In this document: piece by piece, positions 7,397 through 15,267 of the stretch
Position numbering within the stretch: the first letter of the stretch is position 1
Layout: each line of letters opens with the position of its first letter
Origin: Armatimonadota bacterium
Lineage (GTDB): Bacteria > Armatimonadota > Armatimonadia > Armatimonadales > Armatimonadaceae
Length of the DNA: 17,050 nt
Assembly (NCBI GenBank): GCA_030833025.1
Contig: JAURHZ010000016.1
Coordinates: 1 to 17,050 of the forward strand
Direction: 5' to 3'
Translations under genes and position numbers: made by a program
Notes under the pieces: generated by a model
The model's input: the letters and a program-made list of their open reading frames with translations, nothing else
Database searches by the model: none
What the model was told of the DNA's origin: nothing

Positions 7397-9784
7397 ATGC
7401 AAATCTCTTCCGCTCCCAATGAAACCCTCTGGTATCGCCATGCTGCGACCGACTGGAACAAACAGGTCCTTCACCTAGGCAATGGCTATGTTGGGGCATC
7501 CTTTTATGGAAGCATCCCCGAAGAACGCATTTCGATCAGCGAGAAGTCCTTCTGGACAGGTGGCCCGGGGGATGGCACCACGCCACGTTATGGCATTCGT
7601 GAGGGTGGCAGTGATGTAGTTGACCAGCTCAGGAAGCTGATTCTGTCTGGGCGTATTGAAGAAGCAGATGCCATCGCCAGCCAGCGCTTTATGGGCGATT
7701 ATTCGCACTTTGGCGGTCTCTCAACGCTAGGACATTTGTCCATCAAAACCGGCCATGATGCCGAAACGTCCAGCAACTACATCCGGACTCTCCACCTCCC
7801 CACGGCAACAGGGAGCATTTCGTACACGAGTGCGGGCACGACCTACAAACGGACGATGTTCTGCTCGTATCCTGACCGTGTCCTAGTGGTTCACATTAAG
7901 GCTAGCACGCCAAGTGCGCTCTCATTGGTTATCCACCAGGAGCTAGCGCATACAAAGCGGAATCCGAAAACTGCCGTCGATGTAAGCCGCGGTGCGATAA
8001 ACATTGATGGAAATATCGATGACAACAACCGTCCCTACTCGGTTGGTATCCGTGTCCTCCACAAAGGCGGAACGCTAGCGGTAAGCGGCACCGACGCTAT
8101 CGCAGTTTCCGGTGCGACCGAGGTCACAATCATCCATGGGATGGCCACCAACTACAAGCTTGAGCCACCGCTGTACAAGGGAGCGCCTCCCCGTCCAGCG
8201 GTCGAAAAGTGGCTAAATGCAGCAGCAAAGCGTGGTTTTGCAAGTCTGCATCGTCGTCATGTAAAGGATGTCACAGCACTCTACAATGCTGCAAAGTTGA
8301 CGCTAGAGCCAGCGGTTTCGGGGCTTGAGCGGGTCCCAACAGATGAGCGATGGAAGCGCTATGCAGCGGGTGATACACGCGACATTGGTTTGAAAGTGCT
8401 CGCATTTAATGTCGGACGCTATCTCCTGATTGCAGCAAGTCGCCCGGGATCGCTGCCGAGTGGATTGCAGGGTGCGTGGAATGCGAATTATTCTGCGCAG
8501 TGGAGTGGCAACTACCAAGTTAACATAAATATCCCGCTCATTTATATGGGTGGTGCATCGCTTGGGCTTGCGGCGTGTAATGAACCGTTTATGGATTGGA
8601 TTGAGGCCCAGTCCGTTCCTGGCCGCGAGGTTGCTCGTGCCTACTATGGCACCAAAGGCTGGGTTACCAACGCAACCGGAAATATTTGGGGCCATGCGGC
8701 AAATGGCCTTGATCTCGAGTGGGGACTCTTCCCAAGTGGTGCAGCGTGGCTTTGCCGCCACCTCTGGGAACAGTTTCAGTTCACGGGTGACAAGCGATTT
8801 TTACGAACCAGGGCCTACCCCGTGATCTGTGATGCAGCCCTTTTTTGGCTGGAAAATATGCAGAATCACAATGGTGAGCTGGTCGCTATTCCATCGGTGA
8901 GCGCCGAGCAGCGCTCTGTCAATGGCTTCCTCGAAATCCCGTATCAGGACATCGTCTTCATTCGGGATCTCTTCCGAAATACGCTCAAAGCGGCGGCGGC
9001 CCTCGGGAAACGGGATGCCTTTACCAAGCGCGTCTCCGATGCCCTTACCCGGTTAGCGCCTCTGCGCATCGGAAAGCATGGTCAGCTGCAGGAGTGGCTA
9101 CCTGACATCGATGACCCGATGTGTCGTCACAGACACTTTATGCACCTTTCAGCGCTGCATCCCTGTGATGAGATTGATGTCCGCAAAGACACAGCACTTG
9201 CAGATGCCATCCGTGTTTCGATGAATATGCGCGGCGATGGCAGTAATAAAGAGCGTCTCGATCCGCGCTACAACGACCGCTGGCCGTGTTCGTGCCGCCA
9301 TGTAGGAAGTCCTCGGGATGAACATATTGGTGGAAACTGGTCGCGTTCTTGGAAGATTTGGCTATGGGCGCGATTGTTTGATGGCGACCGCGCGGACAAA
9401 ATTCTCGGTGAGCTGATTGGCGAGGCTGGGATGGAGAATATGTGTCAATACCAGCAGGTTCCACCCAACCGCACCCCGATGCAGCTTGATGGCGCGATCA
9501 CGACACCTGGTGCGATGACCGAGCTTTTGGTCCAGAGTCATTTAGATGTGCTTGAGCTCCTCCCTGCACTCCCAAGCGCGTGGGCGACGGGAAAGATCGA
9601 GGGTGTACGTACGCGATTTGGCTTAGATGTAAACATTGAATGGAGATTGGGACAGCTGGTTAAAGCGGTGATCACGGCTAAGCGAGGTGGAGAGCAGGTG
9701 ATCCGCTATGGAGACCGGGAACGGACTGTCAAGTTTGAACGTGGCCAGACGATAACGCTGGGGTCAGACTTGGCCTCTGTATAA
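7397..9784 (+). CDS. GH95 family alpha-L-fucosidase (or alpha-L-galactosidase)
   Basis: GH95 enzymes are inverting hydrolases that remove terminal alpha-1,2-L-fucose, with some members acting on L-galactose. The 795 residues show the family order: an N-terminal beta-sandwich (about 10-255, opening with LWYRHAATDWNKQVLHLGNG), a linker and an (alpha/alpha)6 barrel (about 275-715), then a C-terminal beta domain (716-790). Key motifs are GNYQVNINIP (371-380, with the asparagine pair N376 and N378), LQEWLPDIDDP (564-574, probable general acid E566) and MQLDG (695-699, with the candidate activating D698). The family's usual NFG after that last motif reads AIT here. No signal peptide is visible, so it is probably cytoplasmic. 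ATG 7397 is the only reasonable start, because the frame is closed by a TGA at 7340 with no other ATG between. No clear Shine-Dalgarno sequence precedes it. The neighbouring rhamnose genes suggest a shared deoxysugar-rich substrate. Confidence 0.88.
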   Translation: MQISSAPNETLWYRHAATDWNKQVLHLGNGYVGASFYGSIPEERISISEKSFWTGGPGDGTTPRYGIREGGSDVVDQLRKLILSGRIEEADAIASQRFMGDYSHFGGLSTLGHLSIKTGHDAETSSNYIRTLHLPTATGSISYTSAGTTYKRTMFCSYPDRVLVVHIKASTPSALSLVIHQELAHTKRNPKTAVDVSRGAINIDGNIDDNNRPYSVGIRVLHKGGTLAVSGTDAIAVSGATEVTIIHGMATNYKLEPPLYKGAPPRPAVEKWLNAAAKRGFASLHRRHVKDVTALYNAAKLTLEPAVSGLERVPTDERWKRYAAGDTRDIGLKVLAFNVGRYLLIAASRPGSLPSGLQGAWNANYSAQWSGNYQVNINIPLIYMGGASLGLAACNEPFMDWIEAQSVPGREVARAYYGTKGWVTNATGNIWGHAANGLDLEWGLFPSGAAWLCRHLWEQFQFTGDKRFLRTRAYPVICDAALFWLENMQNHNGELVAIPSVSAEQRSVNGFLEIPYQDIVFIRDLFRNTLKAAAALGKRDAFTKRVSDALTRLAPLRIGKHGQLQEWLPDIDDPMCRHRHFMHLSALHPCDEIDVRKDTALADAIRVSMNMRGDGSNKERLDPRYNDRWPCSCRHVGSPRDEHIGGNWSRSWKIWLWARLFDGDRADKILGELIGEAGMENMCQYQQVPPNRTPMQLDGAITTPGAMTELLVQSHLDVLELLPALPSAWATGKIEGVRTRFGLDVNIEWRLGQLVKAVITAKRGGEQVIRYGDRERTVKFERGQTITLGSDLASV

Positions 9785-9791
9785 CAAACAC

Positions 9792-9840
9792 TTAGGCTTT
9801 ATTGATTATGCGAATGTTCTGAGCTAGGTTATAAGCCTAA
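9792..9840. repeat. Inverted repeat just after the GH95 gene
   Basis: TTAGGCTT (9792-9799) and AAGCCTAA (9833-9840) are perfect 8-bp inverted copies. Allowing one bulged base, the stem extends to about ten pairs (adding TAT and AT), around a loop of roughly 28 bases. It begins 8 bases after the stop of the fucosidase gene and could protect or help end that transcript. There is no U-run after it. Confidence 0.35.
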
Positions 9841-9850
9841 CAAGCCAGCA

Positions 9851-9978
9851 AAAATAACACCAGCCGGACTGCAAAGCAGTCCGGCTGGTGCGTTCTAAGG
9901 GTGGGATGGACCCGCCTCTGGGCGTCATCATGACACCAGGAGCAAGCCCTGGGGCTAAAATCAGCCCGCGAGCCCTTC
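9851..9978 (-). ncRNA. Candidate structured small RNA on the minus strand, unknown family
   Basis: Read on the minus strand, a -10-like GATAAT (9990-9985) is followed after about 7 bases by a compact structure. AAGGG (9977-9973) can pair with CCCTT (9901-9897). Inside that helix lie GGCT/AGCC (9966-9953, 6-base loop), CCAGG/CCTGG (9952-9936, 7-base loop) and CGCC/GGCG (9924-9913, TCTG or complement as loop). The RNA would then run into a perfect 15-bp hairpin and a T-rich tract (TTATTTTT), an intrinsic terminator, giving roughly 125-130 nt. I see no -35 box and no protein reading frame that looks real. It lies beside purE-purK; 6S RNA genes are known next to purK in cyanobacteria, but the branched shape is not the usual 6S rod. 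It could instead be only a terminator with chance hairpins. Confidence 0.35.
9858..9890. terminator. Perfect 15-bp terminator hairpin, strongest on the minus strand
   Basis: CACCAGCCGGACTGC and GCAGTCCGGCTGGTG flank an AAA loop with no mismatch. On the minus strand the hairpin is followed by TTATTTTT, a good intrinsic terminator. On the plus strand, 73 bases after the fucosidase stop, it is followed only by CGTTCT, so plus-strand termination is weaker but likely. It would serve convergent transcripts, the fucosidase message and the candidate minus-strand RNA. Confidence 0.75.
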
Positions 9979-10098
9979 CCGGAGATTATCACTATTCAAT
10001 TTGCAATGACCCTCCTTTCAGTGTGGTGCCACGATTGTACCCACATTGGAGCAAGATGTGAAGCCCCCCTTTTCTCCGCCATCGACCACCCGCAACGA

Positions 10099-10104
10099 TA
10101 GAAT
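10099..10104 (+). promoter_or_regulatory. -10-like TAGAAT directly before purE
   Basis: TAGAAT sits in CGATAGAATAAA and ends 6 bases before the purE ATG, so the transcript would begin at the start codon or just upstream. No Shine-Dalgarno sequence fits between. The 12-base string is identical to the one in front of the methyltransferase gene. No -35 box is evident. Confidence 0.45.
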
Positions 10105-10110
10105 AAATGC

Positions 10111-10608
10111 ATGGAAATGGCACCTCGGGTTGGGATTGTAATGGGAAGCACATCGGATTGGGAAACCATGCGACACGCGCATGAGATGCTGACAAATTTC
10201 GATGTCCCTCATGAATGCAAAGTGGTCAGTGCTCACAGAACTCCTGCTCTTATGGCTGAATATGCTGCAGCTGCGCGAGACCGTGGCCTCCAAGTAATCA
10301 TCGCCGGTGCCGGCGGAGCCGCCCACCTCCCCGGGATGATGGCAGCGCAGACATCGGTGCCCGTCCTTGGCGTCCCCGTTCAAAGCCATGCTTTGAGTGG
10401 TCAGGATTCGTTACTCTCCATTGTCCAAATGCCCGCGGGAATCCCGGTTGGCACCCTTGCCATCGGTAAAGCAGGCGCGACCAACGCCGCACTCCTCGCA
10501 GTAGCCATCCTTGCGAATACAGATGCACAGCTACTAGAAAAGCTGGATGCATTCCGTGCAAATCAAACATCCACTGTTCTCGCAGCAGAGCTTCCGGTGA
10601 ACGTATGA
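10111..10608 (+). CDS. purE: N5-carboxyaminoimidazole ribonucleotide mutase PurE (class I)
   Basis: PurE moves the carboxyl group of N5-CAIR to give CAIR in de novo purine synthesis, following PurK. The 165-residue length is normal for the octameric class I enzyme. Visible landmarks are GSTSDW (12-17), SAHRTP with the catalytic-type H42 (40-45), AGAGGAAHLPGM (65-76) and GQDSLLSIVQMP (97-108). Pairing with purK supports the class I (mutase) rather than the class II AIR carboxylase reaction. The start at 10111 is preferred because of the promoter-like TAGAAT just upstream; ATG 10117 is also possible. The stop overlaps the purK start by four bases (ATGA), so the two are translationally coupled. 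Confidence 0.96.
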   Translation: MEMAPRVGIVMGSTSDWETMRHAHEMLTNFDVPHECKVVSAHRTPALMAEYAAAARDRGLQVIIAGAGGAAHLPGMMAAQTSVPVLGVPVQSHALSGQDSLLSIVQMPAGIPVGTLAIGKAGATNAALLAVAILANTDAQLLEKLDAFRANQTSTVLAAELPVNV

Positions 10609-11732
10609 CACCTATTCTCCCCGGTGGCACAATCGGTATTTTAGGGAATGGCCAGCTTGGTCGGATGACAGCGCAAGCGGCAATTCGCATGGGTTACAAC
10701 GTCGCGTGCTATGGCCCGGATGCGGCACCAACACCTTGTGGCCAAGCCGGGGCACGTGAAGTCCAAGGGGCCTACGATGACCTCGATGCGCTCGCAGATT
10801 TTGCTCGTTCCGTGGATGTCATGACGTTTGAGTTTGAGAATGTGTCGACCGCTGCCACCGATGTCGCATCGGAACACATCCCAGTTCATCCATCCGGAGC
10901 TGTGCTCCATACAACTCAGGACCGTATCCGCGAGAAGGCTGCATTGGTCGCGGCAGGCATTCCTGTAGCCAGCTATGCCGTCGTGCTTAATCCCTCAGAC
11001 CTCGATACCGCAACGTATCCGGGCATCCTCAAAACAGCGCAAAGCGGCTACGATGGCAAGGGACAAAAGCTCATCCACAACGTAGCTGAGGCGACTGATG
11101 CGTTCCATAAATTTGGCGGCGTCGCATGCGTTCTTGAAGCATTCGTTCCGTTTCTGTGGGAAGGTTCAGTCGTTGGTGCACGCAATGCCGCTGGCGATGT
11201 AGCCCTCTACCCGCTCGTTCAAAACATCCATACCCACCATATTCTCGACACGACAATGGTCCCTGCGCCATTTGCATCTCCAGAACTTCAGGCGAATGCC
11301 GCGGCGCTGGCTGGGCGCATTCTCGATAGCTTAGATGTCATCGGTGTGATGTGTATTGAGATGTTCATCACCAATGATGGAATCATCGTCAATGAGCTTG
11401 CTCCGCGCCCTCATAACTCAGGGCACTGGAGCATCGAAGGTGCCGTTACAAGTCAGTTTGAGCAGCACGTTCGAGCGGTGTGTGGCTTACCACTTGGTAG
11501 CACAAGCCTCCGGATGCCAGCAGTCGCTATGGCCAATCTCCTCGGTGATTGTTGGCCAGACCCAGACTACGTCGGTGCCCTGGCGGATCCACGCGTCAGC
11601 CTGCATTTGTACGGCAAACAAGATGCGCGGATTGGCCGAAAAATGGGACATTTGACTGCAGGTGCAGCTTCGATTGACGATGCAACCGAGGCCGTAACAG
11701 CCGCAAGGGCTCGTCTGAAGCCGGCAGAGTAG
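10605..11732 (+). CDS. purK: N5-carboxyaminoimidazole ribonucleotide synthase PurK
   Basis: PurK is an ATP-grasp ligase that makes N5-CAIR from AIR, ATP and bicarbonate, feeding PurE. The 375 residues show the N-terminal motif GILGNGQLGRM (11-21), the ATP-grasp glycine loop YDGKGQ (149-154), FVPFLWEGSVV (180-190) and the metal/ATP segment NELAPRPHNSGHW (263-275). The C-terminal domain has YGK followed by GRKMGHL (344-350). Length and domain order are those of the family. Its start lies inside the purE stop (ATGA). A typical acidic residue near 179 is alanine (LEAFVPF where many homologues have LEEFV); this is a mild variation and I do not think it affects the call. Confidence 0.96.
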   Translation: MTPILPGGTIGILGNGQLGRMTAQAAIRMGYNVACYGPDAAPTPCGQAGAREVQGAYDDLDALADFARSVDVMTFEFENVSTAATDVASEHIPVHPSGAVLHTTQDRIREKAALVAAGIPVASYAVVLNPSDLDTATYPGILKTAQSGYDGKGQKLIHNVAEATDAFHKFGGVACVLEAFVPFLWEGSVVGARNAAGDVALYPLVQNIHTHHILDTTMVPAPFASPELQANAAALAGRILDSLDVIGVMCIEMFITNDGIIVNELAPRPHNSGHWSIEGAVTSQFEQHVRAVCGLPLGSTSLRMPAVAMANLLGDCWPDPDYVGALADPRVSLHLYGKQDARIGRKMGHLTAGAASIDDATEAVTAARARLKPAE

Positions 11733-11821
11733 CGCCAGCCAGCCTACCAGATCCCGAATCTATCCTGCTATCTGCTGACCGGGGGTTGGCATTTTGCCGA
11801 CATCGTGGAATTATGCTGAAC

Positions 11822-12892
11822 ATGACCCGTAGAACTGCTCTCGTCCTCAGCGTTCCCGCTGCCATCGCTGCATCCGCCATCATGATTACGAATTCGAATG
11901 CCTTCAAGGCAGCCACCCCGACCAAAGCCGCAACATCTTTTCTTGCGACGCTCGACCAGGCACAGGTCAAGGTCGCGCAATACGAATTTGATGCAGACGA
12001 ACGCTTCAACTTCCATTTTGTCCCGAAGGACCGAAATGGCTTGGCTTTCCGTGCGATGAATGCGGCGCAGCAAGCGGCAGCGCTTGAGCTGATGTCTAGC
12101 TGTCTCTCCCAGCTTGGCATGGATAGAGTGCGGTCAATCCGCGACACCGAGCTCGTCCTTCGGTCCATGGAAAAGGCACCCGCCGAGTACCGCAATCCAG
12201 ACAAGTACTACATCACGGTCTTTGGAACGCCATCCAAGGACAAGCGCTGGGCTTGGCGCTTCGAAGGTCACCACGTGACGCTTAACTGGACGATGGAAGG
12301 TGACAAAGTTGTTGGTAGCACGCCACAGTTCTTTGGCAGCAACCCGGCTCGCATTCCTGAAGGACAGAATATGGCTGGCTTCCGCCTTCTCCCGAAGGAG
12401 GAAGATAACGCACGTGCACTCGTAAAGTCCCTTTCGGCCGAGCAGGCAGCAAAGGCGATTATTTCAGACAAGGCACCAGCGGACATCCTAACAGGTGCTA
12501 ACCGTGAAGCCATGCGCCAGGGTGAGGCGGGTATTGCATTTGATGCCCTTACCTCCGAGCAGCAAAAAGCATTGAAGGACCTGGTTGGTATTCATGCTGC
12601 GGCACAGTCAGACAAGATCAGCCGTGCCCGCCTTGCATCCATCAACAAGGATGGCTGGAAGACGGTTGTCTTTGCGTGGATGGGCGGTATGGAACCCGGA
12701 CAGGGCCACTACTACCGTATTCAGGGGAAGTCCTTCCTTGTGGAATATGACTGCACCCAGAACAACAACAATCATATCCATGCTGCCTGGCGTGATTTTG
12801 GAACAGACTTTGGCGGTAAAGCTGCTAGCGCGGATGTCCTTGGAGACCATTTGCTCTCCGGCCATGGCATCCCAGACCAGCAGTCTAGGTAG
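11822..12892 (+). CDS. Secreted DUF3500 protein
   Basis: This 356-residue protein carries DUF3500, a family without known biochemical function. Residues 1-30 look like an export signal: a twin-arginine-like TRRTALV, a hydrophobic stretch and NAFKA as the probable cleavage region. Domain landmarks are RWAWRFEGHHVTLNW (142-156) and, near the C-terminus, GHYYRIQGKSFLVEYDCTQ with HIHAAWRDFG. These histidine- and aromatic-rich motifs suggest binding or catalysis, but no activity can be assigned. ATG 11822 is chosen for the signal peptide; ATG 11813 adds three residues, and a longer frame opening with TTG at 11786 is unlikely. The rel gene begins 8 bases after its stop, so both are probably on one message. 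Mature protein would be outside the cytoplasm, unlike its partner. Confidence 0.8.
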   Translation: MTRRTALVLSVPAAIAASAIMITNSNAFKAATPTKAATSFLATLDQAQVKVAQYEFDADERFNFHFVPKDRNGLAFRAMNAAQQAAALELMSSCLSQLGMDRVRSIRDTELVLRSMEKAPAEYRNPDKYYITVFGTPSKDKRWAWRFEGHHVTLNWTMEGDKVVGSTPQFFGSNPARIPEGQNMAGFRLLPKEEDNARALVKSLSAEQAAKAIISDKAPADILTGANREAMRQGEAGIAFDALTSEQQKALKDLVGIHAAAQSDKISRARLASINKDGWKTVVFAWMGGMEPGQGHYYRIQGKSFLVEYDCTQNNNNHIHAAWRDFGTDFGGKAASADVLGDHLLSGHGIPDQQSR

Positions 12893-12900
12893 GCATCCCC

Positions 12901-15267
12901 ATGTCCGATGCTGATGCCGGTCCAGCCGACTGTACGCTTACGACTCCAGATGTCCAGGATCTCTGTGAGGAGGCTGTAGCCGCCGCACACGCCCGTGCAT
13001 ATGCGATTATCGATCAAGCTGCTTCGCGGTCATCCATTGACCGCGAGCTGCTCCTTCGCTCCTACCACTACGCCTTTGACAAACACTCGGCGCACCGTAG
13101 AAAATCAGGAGAGCTCTACATCACACACCCGATTGAGGTTGTGGGAATCCTGATGCAGCTCGAGGTTGACACGGCGACGATGGCGGCTGGGTTTCTGCAC
13201 GATGTCATCGAGGACTGTGAGATCACAAAGGCAGACTTAGCAGAGGCATTTAGTGCAGAAATTGCAACGCTCGTGGATGGCGTTTCAAAGCTCAAATTGG
13301 CTGACTTTGAGCGGCTCGCTCCAGACTTGGCAGCAGCGGCAAAAGAAAAGGATGCATCGAAGCACCCAGCTGTAGGCGCACCGAAAAAGCGCCCCCACGA
13401 AGCCCGCTCGAGTGCCGAAAACCTCCGCAAGATTTTGCTTGCGATGGCGCGCGACCTCAGAGTGATGGTTATCAAGCTCGCAGACCGTCTCCATAATTTG
13501 AAGACGATTTCGGGACTAGCACCGGACCGTCAGCAGCGAATGGCGGAGGAAACCCTTTCCGTTTACGCGCCGCTTGCCGCACGTCTTGGAATATGGGACT
13601 TGAAGTGGCAGCTAGAAGATCTCGCCTTTAAGACATTACAGCCACTTGATTACAAACACCTCACCGAGCAGATCGCGCGCACACGTCGCGACCGTGAGGC
13701 AGATATTGCTGAATCCATCAGCACATTACGTACGGCATTTGATCAGGGCACGCTGGATGTCGAGATCAACGGTCGCCCAAAGCACCTTTGGTCCATTTAC
13801 AAAAAGATGAATGAGCAGGAGATTCCCCTCTCTGACATTTATGACCTTATCGCCTTACGCGTCATTGTCGATAGCGTTCCTGACTGCTACGCTGCGCTTG
13901 GAATAGTTCACGAGACCTACCTTCCGATTCCGGGAAAATTCGATGACTACATCGCCAAGCGGAAGTCCAATGGCTACCAATCGCTTCACACCAAGGTTTA
14001 CGGGCCACGGGGGGAGCCTCTCGAAGTCCAAATTCGCACATGGGAGATGCACAAGACCAGCGAATTTGGTATCGCGGCACACTGGGCTTACAAGGAAAAG
14101 GGTGATGGCGCGGTCGCTGGTAACAATGACTTTGAACGCAAAATGGCCTTTTTGCGTAAGCAGCTCTTTGAGTGGCAACGGGATGCCCGTGACACAAGCG
14201 AGTTCCTGAGTCAAGTCTCCACTGACCTGTTCACCAGCCAGGTGTTTGTGTTTACACCTCGCGGGGATGTCATCGACCTCCCAACGGGTGCAACGCCGAT
14301 TGACTTTGCTTACCGTATCCACACCGGCATCGGGGAGCACCTTGCCATTGCGCGCGTGAATGGAAAGACGGTTCCGCTGTCCTATCAATTTGACAATGGC
14401 GATATCTGCGAAGTTATCAGCCGCCCAAATGCGACACCAAGCCTCGACTGGCTTGGCGTTGCAAAGTCGACGCATGCCAAGAATAAAATCCGCCACTACT
14501 TCCGTGTACAACGACACGACATCAGTGTTGTGCGTGGACGAGAGGCCCTCACGGATGAGCTACATCGTCTAAATCTCTCAACGGAAGTCATTAAAGATAC
14601 AAAGCGGTTGCTCGTCTTCGCGCAGGCCTTCAACAAGGAGTCTGGCGAGGATTTGTTTGCAGCAATCGGCTTTGGCGATACCCCACTTGGCGCCGTCATT
14701 CACCGGATTCGACGTGAATTTGAAGAGTCCCCAGATCCAACGCTGCGATTGCCAAAGCGTGTTTCTGGACAGACCAGCAAGCTTTCAATCACAACGGACA
14801 AGGTCGATGGCGTTGCAATTGTCCGCGCTAAATGCTGCCTGCCGCTTCCCGGTGATACGGTCATCGGTTATGTAACACGCGGGCGCGGGATGGTTTTGCA
14901 CCGTGATGGCTGTATAAATATTGCCGGATTCCGGTTACAGGAACCGGAGCGCCTTCAGGAAGTTGATTGGACGGCCGGTGGGCGTTACGCAACGGGTGTC
15001 ATCATTGAGACTTTGGACCGTACTGGTTTGCTCCGTGATGTCACCGATGTCCTTGCGGGAACCGACACCTTTATCACAGGAATCAATACGTACTCACATC
15101 GTGATAAGGGTACTGCGACGCTTCGCATTGATCTGGATAGTCCAAGCCTCTCGCACCTTGAGACCCTAATTCGGAAGCTGCAAACCATTCCGGACCTGCT
15201 TGCCGTGTACCGATTAGGGGTCGGCGCAGATGAAATCGAGCCGCCTAGCCGTCTGGCGCACCAGTAG
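12901..15267 (+). CDS. rel: Bifunctional (p)ppGpp synthetase/hydrolase, RelA/SpoT family
   Basis: It makes and degrades the stringent-response alarmone (p)ppGpp. Domains in order: HD hydrolase (about 45-230) with H76, HDVIED (100-105) and D195 in LADRLHN; synthetase (about 255-420) with GRPKHLWSIYKKM (291-303), GKFDDYIAKRKSNGYQSLHT (345-364) and EVQIRT (375-380); TGS (about 446-508); helical and CC regions with CCLPLPGD (645-652); ACT (about 697-773). Both active sites look intact, so it should be bifunctional. The 788-residue length is slightly above usual. The extra length is partly a roughly 40-residue segment (132-171) between GVSKL and AENLRK, where SpoT has about a dozen residues. AGGTAGG lies 8 bases before the ATG and overlaps the end of the DUF3500 gene, indicating one operon. 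Confidence 0.96.
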   Translation: MSDADAGPADCTLTTPDVQDLCEEAVAAAHARAYAIIDQAASRSSIDRELLLRSYHYAFDKHSAHRRKSGELYITHPIEVVGILMQLEVDTATMAAGFLHDVIEDCEITKADLAEAFSAEIATLVDGVSKLKLADFERLAPDLAAAAKEKDASKHPAVGAPKKRPHEARSSAENLRKILLAMARDLRVMVIKLADRLHNLKTISGLAPDRQQRMAEETLSVYAPLAARLGIWDLKWQLEDLAFKTLQPLDYKHLTEQIARTRRDREADIAESISTLRTAFDQGTLDVEINGRPKHLWSIYKKMNEQEIPLSDIYDLIALRVIVDSVPDCYAALGIVHETYLPIPGKFDDYIAKRKSNGYQSLHTKVYGPRGEPLEVQIRTWEMHKTSEFGIAAHWAYKEKGDGAVAGNNDFERKMAFLRKQLFEWQRDARDTSEFLSQVSTDLFTSQVFVFTPRGDVIDLPTGATPIDFAYRIHTGIGEHLAIARVNGKTVPLSYQFDNGDICEVISRPNATPSLDWLGVAKSTHAKNKIRHYFRVQRHDISVVRGREALTDELHRLNLSTEVIKDTKRLLVFAQAFNKESGEDLFAAIGFGDTPLGAVIHRIRREFEESPDPTLRLPKRVSGQTSKLSITTDKVDGVAIVRAKCCLPLPGDTVIGYVTRGRGMVLHRDGCINIAGFRLQEPERLQEVDWTAGGRYATGVIIETLDRTGLLRDVTDVLAGTDTFITGINTYSHRDKGTATLRIDLDSPSLSHLETLIRKLQTIPDLLAVYRLGVGADEIEPPSRLAHQ

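Noticed and set aside
9897..9977. tRNA-like cloverleaf in the gap before purE
   Set aside because: A closing helix and three hairpins are present, but spacing between arms, a 5-bp acceptor, and lack of TTCNA and CCA rule out a tRNA.
9897..10110. Riboswitch in the purE leader
   Set aside because: The purE promoter element lies 6 bases before the ATG, so the structured stretch would not be in the purE message, and no purine-aptamer motif is seen.
13855..14517. 220-codon minus-strand open frame
   Set aside because: It lies entirely inside rel, antisense, and the product looks like a reverse translation shadow.
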